From contig NZ_JAMCOS010000001.1 in assembly GCF_028069655.1 (NCBI RefSeq), positions 2,200,001 through 2,264,000 on the forward strand: a DNA stretch of 64,000 nucleotides, in the 5' to 3' direction. The stretch is from Acidovorax sp. NCPPB 4044. Lineage in GTDB: Bacteria > Pseudomonadota > Gammaproteobacteria > Burkholderiales > Burkholderiaceae_C. The position numbers were made by a program, and so were the translations under genes. Below, one piece after another: positions 28,336 through 36,681 of this stretch (the first letter of the stretch is position 1; every line of letters starts with the position of its first letter). The notes below the pieces were generated by a model. The model made no database searches and was not told the origin of the DNA. It worked only from the letters and a program-made list of their open reading frames with translations.

Positions 28336-28791
28336 CTAGCGGGCCTTGTAGAAAACGGCCGCCCCGGGCCTGGGTTCGAACATCGGCACGGTGCGCTGCT
28401 TCAGCGGCGTGCCTTTGGTGTCCCACACCAGGGTCTCGGACGGGTACTCGTCCTTCCTGGTCATCGCATCGATCTGCCTGGCGATCACGGCCGGGCCGGC
28501 GGCGACCTCCGGGTTCCATGCGAACACGCCGAGCCGGCCGTAGAACACGGCCGGTGCATCGGCGTCCAGGCGCCGGTCCGGGCACATCACCAGGCCGCGG
28601 TCGAGCATCACCCGCAGGGCGCCCACGGGCACCGATTTGACCGTCGGCGCGGTGCGCTCGGTGCTATGGCCGGGACAGACATTGGCCGAGCGGGTCAGCA
28701 TGTCTTCGGCGACCTGGCGGTCGGATTGGGCCAGTGCGGGAACGGCGATGGCCGCGAGGGCGAACGCTGCGAACGGATGTTTCGTGGGCAT
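28336..28791 (-). CDS. Hypothetical secreted protein
   Basis: A 151-residue protein with an apparent Sec signal peptide (PFAAFALAAIAVPALA, cleavage after ALA). The mature part has two cysteines (NVCPGH, VMCPDR) that could form a disulfide, and a C-terminal YPSETLVWDTKGTPLKQ stretch. The ATG at 28791 has GGAG upstream; the longer open frame to 29019 looks non-coding. It lies upstream of the ABC transporter genes on the same strand but 100 bp away, so cotranscription is uncertain. I do not recognise the family. Periplasmic location is inferred from the signal. Confidence 0.65.
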   Translation of the reverse strand: MPTKHPFAAFALAAIAVPALAQSDRQVAEDMLTRSANVCPGHSTERTAPTVKSVPVGALRVMLDRGLVMCPDRRLDADAPAVFYGRLGVFAWNPEVAAGPAVIARQIDAMTRKDEYPSETLVWDTKGTPLKQRTVPMFEPRPGAAVFYKAR

Positions 28792-29167
28792 GGGCGACTC
28801 CTTGGCTAAGACGGTGACAACGGTCCCGATGCTACCAATGCCCCTCGGAGCGCGGCCCCAAGCCCTCCGGGCCAGGTATCCATCTTCCTGCCATGTCCCT
28901 GCCCGGGGGTGTTTTCGGCCCCGCTGAGATAATCCGCCCCAGCCCCCCTCCAGCCCAACCACCGCGCGCGGGTGCCTGCCAGTTCCCCTCGGCATGTCCG
29001 CGCCACGGCCTTGCGTCAATCGGATCTGCGAAGAAGTCTGTGGACTGCTCGTTCAACGCGGTATCGCGCCAGTCGGCAGTGCTGGCAGCGATTGGTGGGC
29101 CCCCATAAGGCACCGCGGCGCGAAATTGGGAAAAGAAGCGAAATCATGCAAGACAGGACAGTGAAAG
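28792..29167. other. Intergenic region upstream of dusA with one doubtful short frame
   Basis: This 376-bp gap separates the divergent secreted-protein gene and dusA. It contains a 56-codon plus-strand frame (28994-29164) beginning MSAPRPCVNRICEEVCGLL and ending just before dusA. It has no ribosome-binding site and mixed codon use, so I do not call it a gene. No terminator, repeat or RNA gene is visible. Confidence 0.3.
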
Positions 29168-30256
29168 ATGTTGCCAGATCCAGTGCAAGCGGTTGATCCA
29201 GACGGAGAACCGAAACCATTCAGTCCTTGGCGCCTTTCAGTCGCTCCCATGATGGACTGGACCGATCGCCACTGCCGTTACTTCCACCGGCTGCTGAGCC
29301 AGCACGCCCTGCTCTACACCGAGATGGTGACCACCGGCGCGCTGGTGCATGGCGATGTCGAGCGGCACCTGCGCTTCAATGCCGAGGAACACCCGGTCGC
29401 GCTGCAACTGGGCGGCAGCGAACCCGCCGATCTGGCACATGCGGCGCGTCTGGGCGCGCAGTGGGGCTATGGCGAGATCAATCTCAACTGCGGCTGCCCC
29501 AGCGAGCGCGTGCAGCGCGGTGCCTTCGGTGCCTGCCTCATGAACGAACCGCGGCTCGTGGCGGACTGCGTGAAGGCCATGGTCGATGCCGTGGATGTGC
29601 CGGTCACGGTCAAGCACCGGATCGGCATCGGGCGCAACGAAGACTATGGCTTCGTGCGGGACTTCGTCGGCACCGTGGCCGAGGCGGGCTGCAGCGTCTT
29701 CATCGCGCACGCCCGCAATGCTTGGCTGGAAGGGCTCTCTCCGAAAGAGAACCGCGAGATCCCCCCGCTGCGCTACGACGTGGTGCACCGGCTGAAGGCC
29801 GAGTTTCCCGGCCTCACGCTCGCCATCAACGGCGGCCTGTCCACCGACGGCGCGGTGCAGCAGGCGCTGGACGGTGGGCTGGACGGCGCGATGATCGGCC
29901 GCGAGGCGTACCACAACCCCTGGTGGCTGGCCCGCTGGGACACGCTGCACTTCGGCGCGCCCGATGCCGGCCTGACGCGCGAAGCGGCCGAGGAAGCCAT
30001 GGTCGAATACATGGAACGCGAAGCCGCGCTGCACGGCACGCCCTGGTATCCGATTGCGCGGCACATGCTCGGCCTGCGCAACGGTCTGCCCGGCGCACGC
30101 CGCTGGCGGCAGGCCTGGAGCGACCACCGCCTGAAGCACCTGCCCGCGCGCGAGGTGATGGCCATCGCCCGCACGCCGCCACGGGCCGCGGCGGAGGCTG
30201 CGGACGCGGCCTCGCTGGCGCGGGCGCCTCAGGACACGGCGGTCTCGCCGGCCTGA
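29168..30256 (+). CDS. dusA: tRNA-dihydrouridine(20/20a) synthase DusA
   Basis: A 362-residue flavoprotein that reduces uridines in the D-loop of tRNA. The FMN barrel begins LSVAPMMDWTDRHCRYFHR. The catalytic Cys is in NLNCGCPSERVQRGAFGACLM, whose long form is typical of DusA rather than DusB or DusC. The phosphate-binding parts are VTVKHRIGIG and LAINGGL followed by GLDGAMIGREAYHNPW. A start at 29168 gives a short unconserved N-terminal extension; a start nearer FSPWRLSVAP is possible but no ATG lies there. Its last 28 bp overlap the convergent c-di-GMP gene. Confidence 0.93.
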   Translation: MLPDPVQAVDPDGEPKPFSPWRLSVAPMMDWTDRHCRYFHRLLSQHALLYTEMVTTGALVHGDVERHLRFNAEEHPVALQLGGSEPADLAHAARLGAQWGYGEINLNCGCPSERVQRGAFGACLMNEPRLVADCVKAMVDAVDVPVTVKHRIGIGRNEDYGFVRDFVGTVAEAGCSVFIAHARNAWLEGLSPKENREIPPLRYDVVHRLKAEFPGLTLAINGGLSTDGAVQQALDGGLDGAMIGREAYHNPWWLARWDTLHFGAPDAGLTREAAEEAMVEYMEREAALHGTPWYPIARHMLGLRNGLPGARRWRQAWSDHRLKHLPAREVMAIARTPPRAAAEAADAASLARAPQDTAVSPA

Positions 30257-33039
30257 GCGGCCAGCCACTCCTTCAGCGGGATGGGCTGCGCGTACAGGTA
30301 GCCCTGCATGGCGTCGCAGCCGTGGCGTGCCAGGAATTCCGCCTGGGCCGGGGTTTCGACGCCCTCGGCGACCACGCGCAGCCGCAGGTGCTGCGCCATC
30401 GACAGGATGGCGCGCACGATGGCCGCGTCGTTGGGCTGGTCGGGCGCGTCCTGCACGAAGCTCTTGTCGATCTTGAGTTCATAGAGCGGCAACCGCTTCA
30501 GGTAGGCCAGGCTCGAATACCCGGTGCCGAAATCGTCGATCGAAAAGCGCACCCCCAGCCGCACCAGTTCGGCCATGCGCCGCGCGGTGTCCTGCCAGTT
30601 CTCCACCAGCAGGGTCTCGGTCACCTCGAGGATGAGCTGCGAGGCCGGTGCGCCGCTGTAGGCGATGGCATCGCGCACGTAGGCCACGAAATCGTCCTGC
30701 CGGAACTGCCGGGCGCTCACGTTCACCGAAATCGTCAGGTCGCGCCCGGCAGCCTGCAGTTGCGCCAGCGCGTCGCAGGCACGGCGGATCACGCGCGCGC
30801 CCAGCCGCAGGATGAGCCCGGAGTCTTCCGCGATGGCCACGAAGCGCGCCGGCGACACCTTGCCGTGCACGGGGTGTACCCAGCGCAGCAGCAGCTCGCC
30901 GCCGCAGACGGCACCGCTCCGGTCGACCTGGGGATGGATGTGGATGTCCAGCGCATCGTCGGCCACGGCCTGCGCCAGGTCCTGCTCCAGCGAGAGCCGC
31001 TCCTCGGCGGTGGCCTGCATGTCGGCCTCGAAAAAACACACCCGGTTGCTGCCGAGCGACTTCGCGCGGTACATGGCGGTGTCGGCTTCGCGCAGCAGGT
31101 CTTCGGCGGTTTCGTCGCCCTTGGGGAAAAGCGTCACACCCGTGCTGGCGGTGATCGAGTGGGAGGTGCTGCCCAGGTCGTGGGGCGTCTCCATGCCTTC
31201 GCGCAGTCGCGCTGCCATCGCGCCCGCGGCATCCACGCTGGCCTGCATGCCGTTGGCGATGCGCGGGATCAACACCACGAACTCGTCCCCGCCGATGCGC
31301 ACCACGCTGCCGAAACCCTGCAGCAGCCGCTCGAGCCGCCGTGCCACCTGCACCAGCAGCCGGTCGCCGACGGCGTGGCCGCGCGCATCGTTGAGCTGCT
31401 TGAAGTTGTCCAGGTCGATGAAGAAGAGCGCGCCGATGCGCCCTTCGCCCCGCGCCTGGTCGAGGGCTTCCTGTAATTGCTCGAACAGCAGGCGGCGGTT
31501 GGGCAGCCCGGTCAGCGCGTCGTAGTAGGCCAGCCGGTGCATGGCCGCTTCGGCCTCGCGGCGGGCCGTGACGTCCCGCGCCAGCGCGACGTAGCGCGAC
31601 GGGCCTTCGGCATCGGCGTCCCCTTCGGCCGGCAGGCCGTGCCGGCGTGCCACGGACAGCTCGAACCAGCGCTCGCCGCCGGCCGTGTGCTGGTGGTATT
31701 GCCGACCCAGCGACACGCCCTGGACATCGGCTTCACGCAGCGCCCGCAGGAATTCCGTCGCCACCTCGGGAGCCAGCACCTCCTGCAGCATGCGGCCTTC
31801 GAAGGCCTTGCTGGGCGCGGGCGCCAGATCGGCGCGGGCCGAGCGGTGGTAGAGGATGCGGCCATCCATGTCCAGCTCGAACAGCAGGTCGGGCACGGCC
31901 TGCAGGATGCCCTCCAGGTCGTCGCGGGCCGTGCGCAGCTCGCTCGTCATGGAGCGCGCCATGGCCAGCGCGCGCTGGTGGCCCGTCGCCTGCATGGCGA
32001 TGAACCAGCCGGCCAGCACGCTGATGAGCGCGCCCAGCCAGGCGATGAGTGCGTGGTTGTCCCGCCCCAGGCGCTGGTCGAAGGCGGGCAGTGGCTCCAT
32101 CGAAAGCGTCCAGGGCCGGCCGCCCACCGTGAAGGTGCGCACCGCCAGCAGCCGCTCACCGCCCGTCTGGACGCTGGGTGGCAGGGCCGTGCCGCTGGAG
32201 TTGTACAGGTCGGTGCTTTCCCCGGCCGGGGTGTTCCAGGGCTGGCCGTCCTGGATGCGCAGCGACACGGCCGGGTCCAGTTCGTTCATCAGCGCGTCGG
32301 CCACTGCGGCCACGCGGAACGGCGCGGCCACCCAGCCGTGGATGGACGCCCTGCGGCCGTCCAGGCTGGCCGGCATGCCGCCGCCGGAATAGAGCGGCAG
32401 GAACATCATCAGCCCGGGGTCTTCGTCGCCGCCCCCGCTCCACAGCCCCGACAGCGCCATCATCCCGGTGTCGCGGGCGCGGTCCATCGCCTCGCGCGCG
32501 GCGGGCAGGCTGCCGGTGTCGAAACCCAGCGCGCTCAGGTTGCCGCGCGTGCGCGGCTCCACCCGCGTGATCACGGCATACATGCCCTGCCCGCCCCGCG
32601 AGCGGACCTCATACCGATCGAAACCCTGCGCCCGCATGGATTGCACGTGGGCCCGCAGGCTCTCCTGAGGCACCTGCTCCAGCAGGCACAGCGCCTGCAG
32701 GCCGGGGCGTGTCTGGTCCAGCTGCAGCGCCTCCACGTAGGCCGTGAATTCGTTCTGGTCGATGGTGGAGGAGCCGTCCACATAGCCCTTGAGCCCGCGC
32801 AGCACCATTTCGTAGGCGCCCATCCGGTCGCGCAGGCCGGACACCACGCGTTCGGCGGCGGCATCGAAATTCTGCCGGCGCCGCGTGTCCTGCAACTGTT
32901 CGGCATGGTGCCAATAAAGATAAGTGATACCGAGCAAGGCCGCCGACAGCAGGGGCGCAAATGCCAGCCGCACGTGCCAGAACGGCAACGCTGCCCGGCT
33001 GGACGGGCCCGAAAGGCGGGGTGACGGCGATGAACTCAT
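30229..33039 (-). CDS. CHASE-PAS-GGDEF-EAL c-di-GMP turnover protein
   Basis: A 936-residue inner-membrane protein. A transmembrane helix at about 20-42 is followed by a periplasmic CHASE-type sensor (about 70-290), a second transmembrane helix (ALIAWLGALISVLAGWFIAM, about 320), a PAS domain, a GGDEF domain with intact RIGGDEF but no RxxD inhibitory site, and an EAL domain. The EAL motif itself is ELL (GGELLLRW). The other phosphodiesterase residues look present: NVSARQF, EVTETLL, DDFGTGYSSL, KIDKSF and EGVET. Many active enzymes have ExL, so hydrolysis of c-di-GMP is likely. The ATG at 33039 is chosen; a longer frame to 34356 is only the antisense of the next gene. Confidence 0.9.
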   Translation of the reverse strand: MSSSPSPRLSGPSSRAALPFWHVRLAFAPLLSAALLGITYLYWHHAEQLQDTRRRQNFDAAAERVVSGLRDRMGAYEMVLRGLKGYVDGSSTIDQNEFTAYVEALQLDQTRPGLQALCLLEQVPQESLRAHVQSMRAQGFDRYEVRSRGGQGMYAVITRVEPRTRGNLSALGFDTGSLPAAREAMDRARDTGMMALSGLWSGGGDEDPGLMMFLPLYSGGGMPASLDGRRASIHGWVAAPFRVAAVADALMNELDPAVSLRIQDGQPWNTPAGESTDLYNSSGTALPPSVQTGGERLLAVRTFTVGGRPWTLSMEPLPAFDQRLGRDNHALIAWLGALISVLAGWFIAMQATGHQRALAMARSMTSELRTARDDLEGILQAVPDLLFELDMDGRILYHRSARADLAPAPSKAFEGRMLQEVLAPEVATEFLRALREADVQGVSLGRQYHQHTAGGERWFELSVARRHGLPAEGDADAEGPSRYVALARDVTARREAEAAMHRLAYYDALTGLPNRRLLFEQLQEALDQARGEGRIGALFFIDLDNFKQLNDARGHAVGDRLLVQVARRLERLLQGFGSVVRIGGDEFVVLIPRIANGMQASVDAAGAMAARLREGMETPHDLGSTSHSITASTGVTLFPKGDETAEDLLREADTAMYRAKSLGSNRVCFFEADMQATAEERLSLEQDLAQAVADDALDIHIHPQVDRSGAVCGGELLLRWVHPVHGKVSPARFVAIAEDSGLILRLGARVIRRACDALAQLQAAGRDLTISVNVSARQFRQDDFVAYVRDAIAYSGAPASQLILEVTETLLVENWQDTARRMAELVRLGVRFSIDDFGTGYSSLAYLKRLPLYELKIDKSFVQDAPDQPNDAAIVRAILSMAQHLRLRVVAEGVETPAQAEFLARHGCDAMQGYLYAQPIPLKEWLAAQAGETAVS

Positions 33040-33252
33040 GCGCAGCGCAGGGTGGCACGGACGGCAGGCGGTGGCAAGCCCCGCCCGGGGTGGCGCAAGG
33101 CGCATCCCGGCCCGTGGGACGGATTGCGGCCCCGTCCTACCGCGGCGGCGCCGAAACGGCGCCGGCAGTGGACTACCATCACCCCGCATCGGGGTGCCGG
33201 AATCGCTGGAGCCCGGCCGCTCTGCCCTTGTTTTGGTACTTTTGCCTGTTTC

Positions 33253-34329
33253 ATGCCGTCGCTCGATTTTTCCAGGGAAGAAAGAGGCTTCGAAGCCTTC
33301 TACGAGCAGGAACTGCCTGCCCTGCAATACGCCTGCGCCTCCTATATCGCCCTTCTCCAGTCGATCCTGTCGCGCACCCCGCACCTGGACATCACCAAGG
33401 TCGAAGGCCGGATCAAGGACCGTCAGGAATGTATCGCGAAGTTCTCGCGCAAATACCGGGCGGCCCTCGAAGAAAGCAATACGCCCTATGAAATCCGGCA
33501 CTACATTACCGACCTGATCGGCGTGCGGGTGGTCTGCCTTTACGAGGACGAACTGGAAAAGGCGGCGCAGGCCGTGCGCTCGCACTTCGACGTGATCGAC
33601 GTGACCGACAAGGTGTCGGCCGTGGAAAGCACCGAAGGCTCGTTCGGATACAAGGGCCTGCACCTCGACCTGCGGCTCAACGCGGTGCAGGCATCCCTGC
33701 CCGAGCACGCAGCCTATGCCGCCCAGCCCTTCGAGCTGCAGGTGCGCACGATCATCCAGGACTCCTGGAGCGTGCTGGACCACAAGATCAAGTACAAGAA
33801 ATCCATCCCGGGCCAGCTCAAGCGTCGCATCAATGTGCTCTCGGCCCTGTTCGAACTTGCGGACCGCGAGTTCCGGCAGATCCGGGATGCCACCGAGGCC
33901 GAGCTGCGGCAGGCGCCCGACGAGACCGAAGCCGCAGACACCGATGCGGCTGCGGCGGAGCCTGCCGGAGAGCGGGCCGGCCCGGCCGCGGGGGGCAGCG
34001 AGCTCAACGCCTTCACCTTCCTCAAGATCGCCAACCACTTCTTCAAGGACTGCGATTTCGACCCGCACAAGGTGGATCTTTTCGTGGCCGACATCCGCAG
34101 TTGGGCGCCGGGCATCACCCGCGCGCGCTTCAACACTTTTTTGCGGGCGACACTCGGCACCGTGAAGCGCTACAAGCAGTACTTCGAGGAAACGAATCCG
34201 CAGACGAGCTTCAATCCCTACACGGTGATCCGGCACTGCCTCTACCTGGGGGACAGAACCACCTTCCGCAGGGCTCTGCGAAACAGTTCCCGGGAAGCGT
34301 TCGAAGCGTGGCTCAAGGACCATCCGTAG
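33253..34329 (+). CDS. RelA/SpoT-domain protein, putative small alarmone synthetase with C-terminal extension
   Basis: A 358-residue protein. Residues about 35-205 match the (p)ppGpp synthetase fold: ITKVEGRIKDRQECIAKFSR, YITDLIGVRVVCLYEDEL, GSFGYKGLHLDL and ELQVRTIIQDSWSVLDHKI. There is no HD hydrolase domain before it and no TGS or ACT domain after it, so it is not RelA or SpoT. An Ala/Glu-rich linker leads to about 110 residues of unrecognised helical sequence (KIANHFFKDCDFDPHK, RKRYLGD-like region near HCLYLGDRTTFRRAL). The ATG at 33253 lacks an obvious ribosome-binding site. The nucleotide product cannot be assigned by eye. Confidence 0.75.
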   Translation: MPSLDFSREERGFEAFYEQELPALQYACASYIALLQSILSRTPHLDITKVEGRIKDRQECIAKFSRKYRAALEESNTPYEIRHYITDLIGVRVVCLYEDELEKAAQAVRSHFDVIDVTDKVSAVESTEGSFGYKGLHLDLRLNAVQASLPEHAAYAAQPFELQVRTIIQDSWSVLDHKIKYKKSIPGQLKRRINVLSALFELADREFRQIRDATEAELRQAPDETEAADTDAAAAEPAGERAGPAAGGSELNAFTFLKIANHFFKDCDFDPHKVDLFVADIRSWAPGITRARFNTFLRATLGTVKRYKQYFEETNPQTSFNPYTVIRHCLYLGDRTTFRRALRNSSREAFEAWLKDHP

Positions 34330-34494
34330 CACTGTGAAACAGCCCAAAAGGCGCACGAACGGCGTGGTTACTTAAACTTACTGCTCACAAAAAGAGAGCA
34401 TCGGGGCGTTACCGGGCAACGACTTCAGGGTGTCGCATTGGCGACTCTCTATCCGTGTTTTCACGCCACACGCCCTTTGCGAACTGCTGCTATA

Positions 34495-34505
34495 TTGCAC
34501 TGCAA
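34495..34505. promoter_or_regulatory. Palindrome TTGCACTGCAA upstream of phaZ, candidate PhaR-type operator
   Basis: A perfect 11-bp palindrome (TTGCA-C-TGCAA) lies 25 bp before the phaZ start, overlapping a TATATT-like -10 element at 34491-34496. PhaR, the PHB-responsive repressor, is known in other bacteria to bind TGC-rich palindromes near phasin and PHB genes. Assignment here is an inference from motif and position only. Confidence 0.35.
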
Positions 34506-34529
34506 CATTTCTCTGCTGAGCTCGCCCCC

Positions 34530-35954
34530 ATGCTCTACAACCTCTACGAAACGCAGCGCTCCCTCATGGAGCCCTTCGCGGATCTGGCCCAGACCGTCTC
34601 CAAGATCTACAGCAACCCGGTGTCGCCGTTCAGCCACACCGTGTATGCCCAGCGCATGTCCGCGGGCTACGACCTGTTGTACCGGCTCGGCAAGGATTAC
34701 GAGAAGCCGGTGTTCGGCATCTCGACGGTGGACGTGGGTGGCCACGAAGTCGTCATCCACGAGCGCGTCGAACTGGACAAGCCGTTCTGCGAGCTGCGAC
34801 GCTTCAAGCGCTTCTGCGACAGCCCGGGCACGCTGGAGACCATCAAGCGCCAGCCGGCCGTGCTGATCGTGGCGCCGCTTTCGGGGCACTACGCCACGCT
34901 GCTGCGCGACACCGTGCGCGCCATGCTGCAGGGCCACAAGGTCTATGTCACCGACTGGAAGAACGCCCGCCTGGTGCCGCTCTCCGAAGGCGAATTCCAC
35001 CTAGACGACTACGTGAACTACGTGCAGGACTTCATCCGCCTGCTGCAGGACCGCTATGGCAACTGCCACGTCATGAGCGTGTGCCAGCCCACCGTGCCGG
35101 TGCTGGCTGCCGTCTCCCTCATGGCCAGCCGCGGTGAGAAGACGCCGCTGTCCATGACCATGATGGGCGGCCCCATCGATGCGCGCAAGTCGCCCACGGC
35201 CGTGAACAACCTGGCCACCCAGCGCAGCTACGAGTGGTTCGAGAACAACGTGATCTACCGCGTGCCCGACAGCTTCCCCGGTGCCGGGCGGCGCGTGTAC
35301 CCGGGCTTTCTGCAACACACCGGTTTCGTGGCCATGAACCCTGACCGGCACGCCAAGAGCCACTACGACTACTTCAAGGACCTCATCAAGGGCGACGATG
35401 CCAGCGCCGAGGCCCACCGCAAGTTCTACGACGAGTACAACGCCGTCCTCGACATGGACGCCGACTACTACCTCGAAACCATCAAGACCGTCTTCCAGGA
35501 CTACAGCCTGGTGCACGGCACCTGGGACGTGCGTTCGCCGGCGGGCCAGTCCGAGCGCGTGCGGCCGCAGGACATCCGCACCACGGCGCTCCTGACCATC
35601 GAAGGCGAGCTGGACGACATCTCGGGCTCCGGCCAGACCGAGGCCGCCCATGGCCTGTGCACCTCCATCCCCGAGAAGGACCGCGAGCACGTCGAAGTCA
35701 AGGGCGCGGGCCACTACGGCATCTTCAGCGGGCGCCGCTGGCGCGACATCGTGTACCCGCAGGTGCGCGACTTCATCCTGGCCCACGATCCGCAGCCGGC
35801 CACCACGGTCGACAGTGCCTCGGTGCCCAGCGAAGACGCTCCCCGTCGCCGCACGGGTGGAGTCGCCGCCTTCAAGGCCGAAGCCGCCGAAGAGTTGCCG
35901 ACCGCCACTGCCGCCCCCGCACCGCGCGACCGGCGCGGCGCGCGCAAGGCTTGA
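34530..35954 (+). CDS. phaZ: Intracellular polyhydroxybutyrate depolymerase PhaZ
   Basis: A 474-residue alpha/beta-hydrolase-like enzyme that mobilises native PHB granules. The nucleophile region is MSVCQPTVPV with Cys185, as in the Ralstonia PhaZ1 family, which uses Cys rather than Ser. The C-terminal catalytic His is probably in GAGHYGIFSGRRW. N-terminal MLYNLYETQRSLMEPF and the SPFSHTVYAQR block are typical. The ATG at 34530 gives the canonical N-terminus. The last 50 residues are Ala/Arg/Pro-rich and may not be essential. The stop overlaps a ferredoxin start. The phaCAB synthesis operon lies 11 kb downstream. Confidence 0.94.
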   Translation: MLYNLYETQRSLMEPFADLAQTVSKIYSNPVSPFSHTVYAQRMSAGYDLLYRLGKDYEKPVFGISTVDVGGHEVVIHERVELDKPFCELRRFKRFCDSPGTLETIKRQPAVLIVAPLSGHYATLLRDTVRAMLQGHKVYVTDWKNARLVPLSEGEFHLDDYVNYVQDFIRLLQDRYGNCHVMSVCQPTVPVLAAVSLMASRGEKTPLSMTMMGGPIDARKSPTAVNNLATQRSYEWFENNVIYRVPDSFPGAGRRVYPGFLQHTGFVAMNPDRHAKSHYDYFKDLIKGDDASAEAHRKFYDEYNAVLDMDADYYLETIKTVFQDYSLVHGTWDVRSPAGQSERVRPQDIRTTALLTIEGELDDISGSGQTEAAHGLCTSIPEKDREHVEVKGAGHYGIFSGRRWRDIVYPQVRDFILAHDPQPATTVDSASVPSEDAPRRRTGGVAAFKAEAAEELPTATAAPAPRDRRGARKA

Positions 35955-36658
35955 GCCCCCCAGCCCGGCCTTCCCGGGAGGACCTGGCCGCACGCATCGA
36001 CGCGGCCCTGCCGCAGACCCAGTGCACACGCTGCGGCTATCCCGACTGCGCGGCCTACGCGCGGGCGGTTGCCGCGAGCGATGCGGAGATCAACCGTTGT
36101 CCGCCCGGTGGTGCCGAGGGCGTTGCACGGCTGGCGGCCATCACCGGCCGGCCGCCGATTCCGCTCGATCCGCAATGCGGGAGCGAAGGGCCCCGCACCG
36201 TCGCCGTGATCGATGAGAACTGGTGCATCGGCTGCACGCTGTGCATCAAGGCCTGCCCCACGGACGCCATCCTCGGCACCCACAAGTACATGCACACCGT
36301 GATCGAGCCGCATTGCACCGGCTGCGAGCTGTGCATCCCCGTGTGCCCGGTGGACTGCATCGTCCTGGAACCCGCCAGCGGCGCGCAGACGGGCTGGGCT
36401 GGCTGGTCGCTCCCGCAGGCGGAACATGCGCGGCACCGGTACCAGGTCCATCAGGCCCGGCTGGGATCGGCGGAGTGCTCCGAAACACCGGCCGAGCCGC
36501 CGGCCCGGGAATCGCGCCGATCGCTGGCTGCCGCCGCGCCGGCGCCTTCGCCCGGCAGCCTCGATTCGGACACCGATGCCGCGGCGGCACGCCGCGCCGC
36601 CGTTGCCGCAGCCCTGGCCCGCGCACGGCAGAAGCGCACCCCCGGCGCACCCGGCTGA
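35951..36658 (+). CDS. rnfB: RnfB-type ferredoxin with two 4Fe-4S domains
   Basis: A 235-residue iron-sulfur protein. An N-terminal four-cysteine domain (QTQCTRCGYPDCAAYARAV then CPPGG) is followed by two bacterial 4Fe-4S motifs, WCIGCTLCIKACPTDAI and HCTGCELCIPVCPVDCI. It lacks the N-terminal membrane anchor of true RnfB and no other rnf genes are nearby, as in many betaproteobacteria where this stand-alone form is annotated as RnfB. The C-terminal 70 residues are Ala/Pro-rich. The only reasonable start is TTG at 35951, overlapping the phaZ stop (TTGA), so translation is probably coupled. Its redox partner is unknown. Confidence 0.85.
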   Translation: MSPPARPSREDLAARIDAALPQTQCTRCGYPDCAAYARAVAASDAEINRCPPGGAEGVARLAAITGRPPIPLDPQCGSEGPRTVAVIDENWCIGCTLCIKACPTDAILGTHKYMHTVIEPHCTGCELCIPVCPVDCIVLEPASGAQTGWAGWSLPQAEHARHRYQVHQARLGSAECSETPAEPPARESRRSLAAAAPAPSPGSLDSDTDAAAARRAAVAAALARARQKRTPGAPG

Positions 36659-36681
36659 AACGCCCTCGAAGCGCCCGGCCC

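Noticed and set aside
28370..28385. GGTTCGAA-like string suggesting a tRNA T-loop
   Set aside because: It lies inside the coding sequence of the secreted protein, and no acceptor or anticodon stems can be built.
28994..29164. A 56-codon frame upstream of dusA with several Cys
   Set aside because: No ribosome-binding site, no recognised motif, and codon use unlike neighbouring genes.
33040..34356. Extension of the GGDEF-EAL frame to 34356
   Set aside because: The added part is antisense to the RelA/SpoT-domain gene, whose motifs are clear; the ATG at 33039 gives a normal membrane-helix start.
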